From Gordionus sp. m RMFG-2023 (taxonomy: Eukaryota > Nematomorpha > Gordioida > Chordodea > Parachordodidae), in the NCBI RefSeq assembly GCF_954871325.1, contig NC_088776.1:6145985-6209984 (forward strand): a DNA stretch of 64,000 nt, in the 5' to 3' direction. The notes beneath the pieces were generated by a model. The model saw only the letters and a list, made by a program, of their open reading frames with translations. It ran no database searches and had not been told where the DNA came from. Shown piece by piece: positions 1 to 12,377 of this stretch (position 1 is the stretch's first letter; each line of letters opens with the position of its first letter). A program made the position numbers and the translations under genes.

Positions 1-1095
1 GAATTGCCGTAATTAATGTTAAATTAAATTTTCTAAACAGTATATGATGTTAAATTAAAATGACTAAACTGTGAATTGCCGTATTATATGTTAAATAAAA
101 ATGACCAAACTACGAATTGCGGTTGTTAATGTTAAATTATAATTAGTAAACTACGAATTGCCATATTTAATGTTAAATTAAAATGACTAAACTACGAATT
201 GCCGTAATTAATGTTAAATTTTCTAAACAGTATTTAATGTTTAATTATAATGACTAAACTGCGAATTGCCGTTATATAATGTTAAATTAAAATGACTAAA
301 CTACGAATTGCCGTAATTAATGTTAAATTATATTTTCTAAACAGTATATGATGTTAAATTAAAATGACTAAACTGCCAATTGCCGTATTTAATGTTTAAT
401 TATAATGACTAAACTACGAATTGCGGTTGTTGATGTTAAATTATAATGAGTAAACTACGAATTGCCATATTTAATGTTAAATTAAAATGACTAAACTACG
501 CATTGCCGTAATTAATGTTAAATTAAATTTTCTAAACAGTATATTATGTTAAATTAAAATGACTAAACTACGAATTGCGGTTTATAATGTTAAATTAAAT
601 TAAGTAAACTACGAATTGCCGTATTTAATGTTAAATTAAAATGTCTAAACAGTATATGATGTTAAAATAAAATGACTAAACTGCGAATTGCCGTTATATA
701 ATGTTAATGACTAAACTACTAATTGCGATTGTTAATGTTAAATTATAATGACTAAACTACGAATTGTGGTTGTTAATTATAATGACTAAACTACTAATTG
801 CCGTATATAATGTTAAATTAAATTTTCTAAACAGTATATGATGTTAAATTAAAATGACTAAACTGCGAATTGCCGTATTTAATGTTAAAATAAAATGACT
901 AAACTGCGAATTGCCGTATTTAATGATAAATTAAAATTAGTAAACTACGAATTGCCTTATATAATGGTTTATTATAATGAATAAACTACGAATTGCGGTA
1001 TTTAATGTTAAATTAAAATAACTAAACTACGAATTGCCGTATATAAGGTAAAATTAAAATAACTAAACTAAGAATTGCCGTAATTAACGTTATAT
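1..1095 (+). repeat. 41-bp satellite array, left arm
   Basis: Tandem array of a 41-bp unit made of gaattgccgt followed by an AT-rich part with aatgttaaattaaa and ending gactaaactgc. A variant half-unit contains ctaaacagtatatgatg. Copies are diverged, so the array is not freshly amplified. It starts before the window, so its full length is unknown. It is the outer part of the left inverted-repeat arm. Confidence 0.93.
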
Positions 1096-2065
1096 TGTGA
1101 TAACTTAGCTGTGATATAAACAAAATGATGATAATAAATAAACTTGTACAATCAAATTAGATTTTATCAACTATTTTACCATACATTTACACTATATTTC
1201 CCTGAAAACAAAATTTAAACATTAACACCTATTATAAAGTATATCATTTATTTCTTATTTTATTTATAAAATTGACTACAATTTTGATCATTTATAGACA
1301 TTATCCTCTCTATATATCAAAACTATTTAGATATTAATTAGGTTATTTATTTTACAATTTCAAAATATAAGAATAAAAAAAAATGTAAATATATATTTAG
1401 AAAATAACATAATTATTGACCCATTATATTTTAAATATATATATATATTTATTATAAATAATTAATTTAGTTCATAAATTTACAAAATATACATTCATTA
1501 ATTTTCAAAAAATTACATAACTAAAATAGTAAAATATTTAATAAGTTGTTTTGATCATCATGCTGGGAACCTTTTTAACTCCATACGAAATTTTCATACG
1601 AGGCTTTTATGAATGCATTTTATAAAATATATATTTTGTGTCATAATTTTAAAATGAAAATGAGTTATACCATAAATCCTTTTGTCTTATTCGAAGCTCG
1701 GGTAACTAGATCCGAATTACGCTTAGATTCATATATCAATTTCCTCTAAAATTTTTTAGCGATCATTCTAATAACATATTAAAATGTCATATTTTCTCCT
1801 AAGAAAATATTAGTGGGTAGTATGCCATGGCTAAAAGAATCTCAATATTTCTAAATTTCTTAATTCGCACTGTTATTTATCTTGTACACTATGTGCATTT
1901 TAATATAAATTAATATTTATAAACCTGAAAAATTATCTCAAATTATTAAAATATTATATTACAAATATATTTTGCATTTAACATTAATTCAATTATATAG
2001 AGATAACAGAAATGTTAAAATAAATTTAATTCGGTGAGCGGGTCAAGTCATATTATTCAAAATTA
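1096..2065. repeat. Unique inner part of left inverted-repeat arm
   Basis: Non-satellite sequence that matches 14295-14950 in reverse complement, with small indels. Homology fades just inside position 2065, after a short GC-richer stretch (ggtgagcgggtcaagtcat) that is slightly changed on the other side. I see no gene in it. Confidence 0.9.
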
Positions 2066-2981
2066 GAACATATATAAATAAACAAATAATTATTTTATAT
2101 TATGGGCGTGGTAGGACAATTTTTTAATGAGCAAATTTTTTAAACAAAAGACGTGGTAACCGATTTTATTTTGAAATTATCTCAATGAAGACCTCTAATC
2201 TTCGATCATAATAAATCTCACTATATTCATATTATATATTATATCATATATTTATAAAGAAAAATAAATATAATACAAAAAATTAATTTACCATCATCGT
2301 TAGTACCATATTAATTTATCAGTGCAACATAACTATCTACGGTGGCCTTTTTCCCCTCATAATTTTTTTCACATTCAAATCACTTATTTTATGTCCCTAT
2401 GACTTTTATCGGTATGGACATATATATCGTGCCTTCATCACATTTCTCATCATGGAAAATATAAATATTATCATCTGTAATCTTATATATAATTATATTA
2501 ATATCTTGATACCTAACAAATTATCTCAAATTATTATAAATTAAACTTTGAATCTAATATTAAATCAATCAAATAATTATAGAGGTATATTACGGGCAGG
2601 TTACAATATATTTAAATATTTAGTAGGCGTCATATATATTTAAAAAATTCCCCATTAAGCCCTATAAACCTTGCTATATTGTTTTTGTTTATTCAATAAA
2701 ATTATAAATAAATAAGAATATAATTTACCAAGATTTAATTGCCATAATGCCAGGGTCAATCCAGATATCGAAACTATGTAAATCTTTGTCTCCTCATAGT
2801 TTTTATCCGCAATAAAAGCATTAAATTGGTGTCCCATATTCGATCTCGTCATAGAATACATTTTAGTGCTTTAATGACCTTTCTCGCCATAAATTATTTA
2901 TTTTATCTCCTCATGACCTATCACGCCATCAAAAGCACATATGTTTTTCGTGATCCTTCACGCCATATTATTTAATAAACT
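2066..2981 (-). repeat. Interior sequence with diverged minisatellite
   Basis: Mostly AT-rich with no supported gene. From about 2290 to 2975 a short motif recurs at irregular spacing; on the minus strand it reads roughly atggcgtgaaaggtcat, with copies near 2970, 2927, 2890 and 2850. These lie just 3' of the Mutator-like frame and may be a decayed tandem repeat. A 68-residue frame here has no coding character I can recognise. Confidence 0.4.
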
Positions 2982-3695
2982 TTATAAATTTTTTTTAAAT
3001 TTTCTAGATCTTCTAAATTGAGATAGTTTTTTCGAACCTTTAGGTCTCATCAGCGTTATTTTACCATATGACGATGTAATATATTTAGAGATTGTTGTTG
3101 ATTTATGATTATTTGAACCTACTTCAGCTGTAGATTCCTTTATAAATTTTAAAAGGGATACCCTATCATGTTTACTTAAATCAGAATCGATATAATAATC
3201 TCCTAGTCCAATTACTGCTCGTTCTAATTCTTTTTCATAGTAAAAGACTTGGTCGGATATAATGGTTATTAATGTATGCAAAGGAACAACCTTTTTTATC
3301 ATCATCTTTAGGACACTATTCATTGATTCACTGTTGTTATTAGTATAAACTTGTGATATAAACTTGTTCTTTAAAGGTATATACACGTATTCATAAAGTT
3401 TTTTTTCGAAACTTTTAAACATATTCTTAAGAAATTTATCATATTTATTAACTATGCAAATATTTCGAAATTTTAACATTTTTTTTCTAAACATAATGTC
3501 ATCAGTGGAATATATTATTCCATTTTCACCAAAAATCATATTACTTATATATTCTCTTAATCTCATAGGGACCCCTTGACTATTTTTCAAAGAGATTGAC
3601 AAATTTCTCCTCATGTGAAGTGTGCATAATAAATGTATGGAAGTATTAAAAATTTTACGTAAAGCCGAAACTGTTGTGAATTTGTACGTTTAAGT
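2982..3695 (-). pseudogene. Mutator-like (MULE) transposase fragment
   Basis: An open frame of about 235 codons with a 210-residue ATG-started core at 2982-3614; the same frame continues upstream to about 3695. The upstream part reads ALRKIFNTSIHLLCTLHM, with the spaced Cys and His that follow the catalytic core in many MULE-type proteins. Further on comes YTNNNSESMNSVLK and then ELERAVIGLGDYYI, the arrangement of the C-terminal part of MULE-domain proteins common in cnidarians and other invertebrates. The N-terminal DDE core and any zinc finger are absent, so the copy is a 5'-truncated remnant. The tail is basic (GSKKLSQFRRSRKFKKN). It lies inside the giant inverted repeat and may be what is left of its transposase. 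Family assignment is from remembered motifs, not a search. Confidence 0.55.
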
Positions 3696-4423
3696 TATAT
3701 ATTTATACATATATATATAATTTATATATGAAATGTCAGTTAACTTTCACGTTATATGTATTTATACATATATATAATTTTATATACAAAATGACAATCA
3801 AAGAAATTTAAAAAGGATATTGTTTTTCCTTGGGGATAAATATTATTATTGTCTTTGTTGAAGAATAATTTTCATTGTCTTTGTCTTGATGTAAAATATG
3901 AAATAATAAAATCTTTGATGTTGCTTATATATATAAAATTGGTGCACGTTTCAACCAGGATGAGACACCGAAAGTTGATGGCAAATGTTATGTTAAATCA
4001 TTTGAATTAAATGGAATTGGATGATGTTTAACTATTATGGATATACTGGTAAGAATTTTTTTTTAATTGTAATACACAACGCAATGAGAGATATTTTATT
4101 GATTAAATATGAATAAATAATATTAGTGTAAAATATTAATTAATTTGAATAATTTTAGTATTTATATGATATTATTATGAACTTATTAGAATGCAAAATA
4201 TATATATATTTGAATAATTTTAGTATTTATATGATATTATTATGAACTTATTAGAATGCAAAATATATATATATTAAGCATAATTTAATTGATTCAGCTA
4301 GCCTTGATTCAAATAGCCTCTATTTAATCATATGATTAACCCTATCCAGCGCGAAAAAAACATGTTGATAATTTTTTCTTTTTATTATAGTAAAAAGTTT
4401 TTTTTTTTATCTATAAATATAAT
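3696..4423. other. AT-rich spacer with short repeats, no gene seen
   Basis: Holds one or two units of a ~60-bp repeat built around atgtcagttaactttcacg (3700-3800), related to the units in the direct repeats at 4424 and 6957, and the 65-bp duplication at 4145-4274. No coding frame is supported. Confidence 0.6.
4145..4274 (+). repeat. Perfect 65-bp tandem duplication
   Basis: The segment beginning ttgaataattttagtattt and ending in an (AT)n tract occurs twice in a row, apparently without mismatch. The identity points to a recent slippage or microhomology-mediated duplication. Confidence 0.95.
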
Positions 4424-4795
4424 TGTTGTGTTTTGTACTTTTACAATTACGCATATATATAATTTTAGATACGAGATGTCAGTTAACTTCTACATTATAT
4501 GTAGTCATACATATATATATATATATATTTATATATAGGAGATGTCAGTTATTTTCAACTTTATTTGTATTCATACATATATTTATAATATTATATATGA
4601 AATGTTTATACATATATTGCTCGTGGAGCAATTATTATTTATCATTGTCTTGGATTTTCTTTTGTTTTGTATCTGGTAAAATCATCTGGTAATATTCAGA
4701 AAATAAAGTAGTGCAAATCAAATATTCTTTTCCGGAAGGTTTAAAAGTAAGTAAGATAAGGAGGTGGAGAGGTAAGGGAATGTTTTTTTTTATAT
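4424..4795 (+). repeat. ~370-bp direct repeat, copy 1
   Basis: Begins tgttgtgttttgtactttta and ends near aagggaatgttttttt. The same sequence returns at 6957-7320 in the same orientation with few changes. Each copy contains two units of a ~60-bp sub-repeat with gagatgtcagtta and a long (AT)n tract. A paired terminal repeat was considered, but the interior shows no retroelement frame. Confidence 0.9.
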
Positions 4796-6956
4796 TTGTT
4801 GACCGTGAACCAGGATCCGAGGGTATGGGTTAGTATGGGGTAAACAGGTAAATAAATAATATTTTGATATCTTAATATTTTATGTTTAATCATATATACG
4901 CAATGTACTATGGATTTTATGGAAGAAAAATGGTATGTTAATTGTGGAAGTATATGAGTATACGGGCCAAAGTGTTGTGAGGTTTATGTATTTTCATTTT
5001 TGAATGAGTATTTAAATAATTTTAATTCATACATTATAGGGGAGCTATAGTTGTTCATTTTAATATTTGTATTAAATTTTTAATTTATATCTTTATATTG
5101 GGGAACTGTAGATGTAAATTTTTATGAATTTAGAAGTAGGGGAGATTAAGTGTTAAGTAAATAATAATAAGATTGAAAGTATGTAAGGGTCACTAGGTGG
5201 CAGGATTGCATTTAATTAAAATAAGTTACACCAACATAAGACCTGGGGGGGGGGGGGTAACAGATATTGTTATCTCGTGTCAGCTAACTCTTTATTGTGT
5301 CAGCTACCATTAGATATGGTCAAATACCTATTACCTGACAATTTGGTGTCAGGTATTTTGGGAATAGGTTTTATTGGTGATTATTTTAAGCCTTAAGACT
5401 CTTTGAATGGAGGTAAAGGTCTTCCGTCAGAGGAAAATTCAGGACCTAATGATATGCAGGACAGAAAAGATTACTTAATATTTGAATTTTGGGGATTTTA
5501 ATTAGCAGGAATAAATTTGGGTCTTGCAATGTAAATAAAGAAAAATAAGATACATATATATATCTATACATAAATAATTACTTTTATATTGGTGATTTTT
5601 GTTTAAAAAAGAAGCAAATGTTGTTACATAAATTGGTAGAGTCAGAGTTTTTGTAACAATATGTTTTGGATGATTATTGGAAATTTAATGTGAGGAAATA
5701 ATTTGTAAATGGTGTACAAATTATGTGAAAAAGAAAATAGGTTTCAGTTGGATACTGGACATGTTTTTTTTTTAATTTTATTTTATAAAATATACTTTCA
5801 TAGTTTTATAACACATCACATTTTATTATATATATTCGATATATCAATAAGAAATTTTTGTTTGGTCTGACATTTTTTTAAATATATTTTTTTCACATTG
5901 TAAATATTAAATGTATATGAAGGAAGTTTTATGATTAGGTTATTGAGTTGAATGAAGTTTATGGAATAATGTGGATGGACAATGGGTAAATGTGAGAAGG
6001 GATCCATTTACAGGTTACATTGTTTTTGAACATTATTGATGATGATATAAGCATGATTAATAGATTTTTTTTTATATTTTATTTTCACAATAAATATGTA
6101 ACAATTTTTGATACTTATTTTATTTGTTTCAAAATTTAAATTTTAGATTGTAATAAATATTTTCATTATGTTTATATCAGACAATCATATATTTTAATAT
6201 TTCCACCAATGTTAATAATTGAGTGAAATATTTTGCACTTTATTTGTAAAATCCAAGAGTTTATTGAGATAAACCATCACATTAATAACATATATATTAA
6301 TCTTCAAGGAAATGATATGTTGATATTATTGTTTTCCTTGCATTATTCAAAAATATTTTTGTAAGTTGGGTAAGAATTATTCTGAGCCCATTTTGATATG
6401 TAGCTTTTTAATTCTTGTATTACCATATTCCTGTGGTATCCTAATTGGGGTTAAAATTTATTTAGTAACAATAACATATTTGTAGATCTGTTATTGTTTG
6501 TACAATGAAATTTATTGTATCATACATTTTTTTTTTGAAATTTCAGTGGTACGTTCAAATAAAATATTACCATTACGTTCAAATAAAATATTACCATTCA
6601 TATATTTTTTTGAAAAGATTCAAGTTTCCTCTAATTGATCATATTATATGTTTTGATTGTTATTTTGAGAAAATAATATATGTCTCATTTGACCCCTGAT
6701 GTGTTGGAGGATACAGATAGTGGAAGTGTGGCAGCAATAATGATCAAGAGCTATGACTCAGACGAAAATTATTATCAAGAGCTATGACTCGAACGTAATG
6801 ATGGAACAATGTGAGGATGATCAAATAAACGATGAGAGATGAAGCAAAGGGGCAAAATTACATGAAAATGAATCGAACGTATACAATAAATTTAAAAAAA
6901 AATAATAATAATACTTTTGGGATAATGTAACACCGGGTTTTTTGAAGGGCGGGCAT
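4796..6956. other. Sequence between the two 370-bp direct repeats
   Basis: About 2.2 kb of AT-rich DNA with no supported gene. It contains a run of 13 G at 5245-5257 followed by short repeated words with gtgtcag (5278-5350), and near 6545-6600 a duplicated acgttcaaataaaatattacc-like segment. It may be an insertion target split by the direct repeats, or simply duplicated flanking DNA. Confidence 0.4.
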
Positions 6957-7320
6957 GTTGTGTTTTGTACTTTTACAATTACACATATATATAATTTTAG
7001 ATACGAGATGTCAGTTAACTTCTACATTATATGTAGTCATACATATATATATATATATTTATATATAGGAGATGTCAGTTATTTTCAACGTTATTTGTAT
7101 TCATACATATATTTATAATATTATATATGAAATGTTTATACATATATGGCTCGTGGAGCAATTATTATTTATCATTGTCTTGGATTTTCTTTTGTTTTGT
7201 ATTCGGTAAAATCATCTGGTAATATTCAGAAAATAAAGTAGTGCAAATCAAATATTCTTTTCTGTAAGGTTTGAAAGTAAGTAAGATAAGGAGGTGAGGT
7301 AAGGGAATGTTTTTTTTATA
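6957..7320 (+). repeat. ~370-bp direct repeat, copy 2
   Basis: Second copy of the 4424-4795 repeat, same orientation, about 2.5 kb downstream. It has a shorter (AT)n tract and a few substitutions. It ends about 75 bp before the left arm of the 1.64-kb palindrome, with a 10-C run (7372-7381) between them. Confidence 0.9.
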
Positions 7321-7395
7321 ATAATATAATTAAAATTTTTAAAAAATAAATGGTTCATATAGATACAACCACCCCCCCCCCACACCCCCGTCCCC

Positions 7396-9034
7396 AGCCA
7401 TATCTGGAGGCATAGAAATTTTTAAATAAGCTAAGATGAAGGGGAACATTGAATTGATTAGACCTCCATCTTATTAAATCTATTGTAATCGTCAAAATCA
7501 TTTATTTTATAGCTTTAAGTTTAAAACAAATAAGAAGCCAGGTGCCGTCATGTAAATTCTCGGAATACCCTTGAATAAAAAAATGGATAAAATAATCTTA
7601 AAAAAAATTATTCAACGCTGGGCGATAAAATAATATGATAAAATTTTAAAAATAAAAAAAGATTTTTTCTTGTCCCAAAATAAAATATAAATCCTAATTA
7701 AAATATAAATCCTAATTTGTATTTGTTTATGATAGATAATTTTTTAGCTAATATTGGACAACTTTCATTGACAAATTATATCTTAAAATTTTCGCGGTAT
7801 TGACATGTAACCCTTATTTTTAAATTTTATTTTATTTAAATAATTCGTGATAATTCTTACTAGTTTCATATTTCTTAGTTAAAAAAAAGCCCCGCATTTA
7901 CTTATAACCTATTTTTAATTACATCAAATATATGTAGTGAACAGCAACTCGTCGACCACCACTTTTATCCTAGATGGATGCCTCTATACAATTACCAAAA
8001 CGAAACTTCAAGAGGTTCAAGAAACGTCTAAGCCTAGGTAATATTATAATTTAACGATATATTATGATAAAATTTTTTAAAAAAATATATAAAGGCACCA
8101 GACATCTATACATAATAATAAGTATAAACCCACAACTAGAAGACTAAGATCCAGAATACCAGATTGCTGGTATTGTGGAAAACAACATTACGTGACAAAA
8201 TGCCGCACCCTCCCGAATGCTCCATGGAATAAAAAAGAAAATAAATCAGAAGCTACGACATCTCATGATATTAATATGAAAAATTAGCAATCTGGTATTC
8301 TGGATCTTAGTCTTCTAGTTGTGGGTTTATACTTATTATTATGTATAGATGTCTGGTGCCTTTATATATTTTTTTAAAAATTTTATCATAATATATCGTT
8401 AAATTATAATATTACCTAGGCTTAGACGTTTCTTGAACCTCTTGAAGTTTCGTTTTGGTAATTGTATAGAGGCATCCATCTAGGATAAAAGTGGTGGTCG
8501 ACGAGTTGCTGTTCACTACATATATTTGATGTAATTAAAAATAGGTTATAAGTAGGTGCGGGGCTTTTTTTTTACTAAGAAATATGAAACTAGTAAGAAT
8601 TATCACGAATTATTAAAATAAAATTTAAAAATAAGAGTTACATGTCAATACCGCGAAAATTTTAAGATATAATTTGTCAATGAAAGTTGTCCAATATTAG
8701 CTAAAAAATTATCTATCATAAACAAATACAAATTAGGATTTATATTTTATTTTGGGACAAGAAAAAATCTTTTTTTATTTTTAAAATTTTATCATATTAT
8801 TTTATCGCCCAGCGTTGAATAATTTTTTTTAAGATTATTTTATCCATTTTTTTATTCAAGGGTATTCCGAGAATTTACATGACGGCATCTGGCTTCTTAT
8901 TTGTTTTAAACTTAAAGCTATAAAATAAATGATTTTGACGATTACAATAGATTTAATAAGATGGAGGTCTAATCAATTCAATGTTCCCCTTCATCTTTGC
9001 TTATTTAAAATTTTCTATGCCTCCAGATATGGCT
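7396..9034. repeat. Recent 1.64-kb palindrome (arms ~760 bp, loop 117 bp)
   Basis: Left arm 7396-8168 and right arm 8286-9034 are reverse complements with only a few differences per hundred bases and one short tandem duplication in the left arm. Outer ends are agccatatctggagg and its complement. The 117-bp loop (8169-8285) is single copy. Arms this similar in a region of otherwise decayed repeats imply a young event, such as foldback synthesis at a replication fork or insertion of a foldback element. No target duplication is obvious at the outer ends. Confidence 0.95.
8150..8288 (+). mobile_element. Gag-like zinc-knuckle fossil in the palindrome loop
   Basis: A short reading frame contains a cysteine/histidine cluster (CWYCGKQHYVTKC, codons 8165-8203) followed by a short polar tail. 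The cluster resembles the zinc knuckle of retroelement Gag proteins. Only this fragment is recognisable; no protease, reverse transcriptase or integrase is seen nearby. The element is broken. Family (Gypsy, Copia or other) and age cannot be set from so little, though the surrounding palindrome is young. A cellular CCHC protein is an alternative source. Confidence 0.4.
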
Positions 9035-10800
9035 AAGGATATTTGGAGGCACGCACGGTTATTTGGAGAATTATTAAGGATTTGGGGTTCTTCGGCTGAT
9101 AAAGTGTTGCAGATCGTTTATCATCAATATAATCGTTAGCTATATTTATTATCTTAATTTATTTGATTGCTGATATATTCTAGGTGTAATGTATAATTGC
9201 TTCGCTTTAATAAAAAACTTTCAAAATTCGATGTACACAAAAATCAAAAATGGATCACATTATTATTATAATATTCTTATTATCATGAAGAAATACATTG
9301 AAATCTATTTGAAAATGAGTTAAGTTCTAATAAGATGTTTTTGACAAATAATTTATATTTTGTCAGGTCTACGTGAAGATATTATAAAGAAAATTAATAA
9401 TAACATCAAATATATATTAGAAGTCATAATTGACAAAATTCTCATATTCTAAGAATTTGAATATCTTTAAAACTCAAGACTTATTTTCTGAAATATCACA
9501 TAATAATTCCTATATTTGAATTCATATATTATTGCAGTTGATTTAATTATCCATTTATTTATTGGCGATATTATTTATCACAATTTTATATTGTAATTAT
9601 TATCCATATGCCTCATCATATGTGATAAATTTATTTAAATCTACTATATCCTGCTATACTTAATAAGGGCAAGCGCGATTATTGATAGAAGATAAATTTG
9701 TAGATATTTTACTATCAGTCACTGATAAAGTAGGAAAAAGACAATAAAGTGTAGGCGAAAGGCGGCTAATTTGAGGATTATAAAGATGGATTTTGTGGAT
9801 ATTTTGCTGTCAGTCTGGGATAAAGTAAAGAAAAGGCGGTAGAGCGGAGGAGAAAGGCTGTTACAATTGCTAGATAAAACATTATATATATATATAATAT
9901 ATTTTTTTTTATTAGATATAAAAGTGAAGAATAAAAAAATTAATGAGGGTGTATTAGATTACAAAAGGATTGCGAGTGATATATATTAAGATTTATAGCA
10001 TAACAGCATGATTCTTAATTGGATTTGTATTCTAAATATCAGATGACTTTGTTTAAAATTTTATTAGATATTTAAAATTTACCAATCTTCAAGAGCAACT
10101 TATAAATGAAATCTTCATGAATATCTAAATTTATTTATAGTAATCTATTAAGGTGAGTCTGTATAATGATATTCTTATATTATATTCGATAAACACTATA
10201 ATTTTTTCTGGAAATCATATTGAATTTATTAATTATAGGAGGAAACATTTAATATCCATATATTTATCTATTACTTCGGTTTTAATAATTTATTTATTTT
10301 TACGAGAGATATTCGTTATATATTATATTTATCAAATACACATCATTTTTTACCAATTTATCTTAATATATCCAATATCTTGTATTATACTTGGGATATA
10401 TTTTATTTGGAGGCTTGCGCTATTTGGACAATTATAAAGATATATTAAGCGGAAAGCTGCTCGTCAGGTGATAACGTAGGTGGTTGCAGTTCGTTATCCA
10501 CATATTTAACTGGCAATATTCATCATCATAATATATTTTGTTTTTGTTTATTTATTCATTTTCGATTCAGTTGGATATTCAATAATCCATTTACCTAATT
10601 TTATTGGAGTAATTAATTATCCACTTATTTATCAACTGCATGGCATTGATTATCCATTAATTTATTTGAGTTTATTATCTTTCTTGCAATATAATAGAGA
10701 CATCTATTTAAATCTGTTATTAGGAGATTTATAAAGATAAATTTGGTGGAGATTTCCAGTTAATCGTGGTTAATTTATGAAATATTAATTAAGGAGAGTG
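9035..10800 (+). repeat. Degenerate dispersed repeats with a recurring ~100-bp motif
   Basis: A motif around attataaagataaatttg, a ggtggatattt-like word and cagtc..ggataaagt recurs near 9060, 9690, 9785, 10425 and 10730. The pair at 9690/9785 is clearest (tatcagtcactgataaagta against tgtcagtctgggataaagta). These parts are richer in G than their surroundings. Frames here are short and lack coding character. The whole looks like an old tandem or dispersed repeat inside the giant element. Confidence 0.5.
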
Positions 10801-12377
10801 GAGGTAATGATCTAAGAAAGTGCGCTAGCCTATAACGAATAATCATAAAATGATTATATTTATAATTTCTGATGTATTTCTATTTTGTTTTGAATTATAA
10901 TATATAGTTAATAATTATTTTTAAAAATATTTATTATATGATCCGCTAGTGAAATGTTTTTAATTATTTTAAAAAGTTATTTATAGACCTCCAAAACTTA
11001 TTTGATATTATTTTGTAATAATAAACAGAAGTTTTCAGGAGAATAGTAATATATTTTATTTAAATAAATGATAATCGTGCCTAATTTCTAAAATAAAATA
11101 TTACAATCCCAAAAAAGGGTTACAACAACGAGCAATATAATTGGTTACAGATTAGATGTAAACTTTATTTGCCTTGGTCACTATAACTTATATGACAGAT
11201 TTTTTATATTTATAATTATCATTTTTTAATATAAGTAGATGATCCTTAAAGTGCTCACACATTTAACGTTTCAACTTGCGTTTAAAAATACATATATTCC
11301 TAGCAATGGTTTTCAGCTGTATATTGTTCAAAAGAAAAACCCCCATTCTTAACCAAAAATCGTAAAGGTTTAGATTCAAAATTTTTATACAAAAGACTTT
11401 ATCTGGCAGTGTCCTATCTATGCTACATAAAAATTTTAATTCAGAAGAACATCGCAAAAAACAATTTATTAGATCCAATACTTTTTAATCAAATTACATC
11501 ATGATGTTTAATATTAATATTTTTATATTAATTCTAAAAATATTAATAGCTCAGTGATTGATTAAATGTTAAATGCAAAGTATATTTCACAAATAAAATA
11601 TTTTAATCATTTGAGATAAATTATCTTAAATTTATAAACTCGTTTCAAATTTTAAAATTAAATTTTTTTTGTTTCTTGATTATTATCACTCCTTTTTTAA
11701 AAAACCAATATTTATAACTAACAATCTAAACCACTATTTATTATAATCATAATCAATAGATTTAGATTTCGGGACTGCCTGAAAAATTCCTGAATAATCA
11801 ATTATAAATATTGAAATATTTTTGGGAAGATTTTTAAAAACGGCCTACCCAATATTTTAGTAAAAAAAAGTATACAAGCATAGATATTATATTTTTTACT
11901 ACACCATGTCATAAACTAAGTGATTTCTGGTCGGAAATGTATTCCATCATGTTTGGAATAACCTACCTTACGAATGTCAGACAATTTTGCCAAGAACTAA
12001 TTAATATAATTTATATTAGTCTTTCCATAGATTTTTTTATACGAATATTAAATGACTCAAAAATTATCTACAATTTGTAAGATAGGTATTTTAAACATGC
12101 TGGAATACATTATTTAAAAAAAACGCGCTCCAATTATGAAAGAATTAGAGTAGCAAACGCCGTTGAAGTTAAAATTGATGATTTATTTTTTATATAGAAA
12201 ATATCTGTTTAAGCATTCTCAAAAAAATCTTCAGAGATCAAAAATCTTTGAGGATAATACCATTTCAAACTTGGCTTTAATAATTGTAGTCAGTTTAGTT
12301 TAGTATTTTTTTAAAATATATTTTCTTTTTTCGAAAGACTACACGTGTTGTTCTACAACTACTAGGAAGATCAGAAT
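10801..12377. other. AT-rich interior sequence, no gene supported
   Basis: No domain or convincing exon recognised. A 71-residue frame on the minus strand (11263-11478) shows no known motif. Near 11540-11640 there is a weak resemblance to 1925-2000 and 2500-2575 (atgttaaatgcaaagtatat, tgagataaattatc), perhaps another old copy of inner-arm sequence. Confidence 0.4.

Noticed and set aside
1-1095. CRISPR-like regular repeats
   Set aside because: Units are contiguous and diverged with no unique spacers, and the genome is clearly eukaryotic; this is a satellite.
4332-4692. Two overlapping small frames
   Set aside because: They are translations of (AT)n tracts inside the direct repeat.
4424-7320. 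LTR pair
   Set aside because: The copies start with tg, but the end is not ca, no primer site is evident and the interior has no retroelement frame.
10153-10437. 94-residue hydrophobic protein
   Set aside because: Composition follows AT-rich chance frames; it overlaps a repeat motif at its end and has no recognisable motif.
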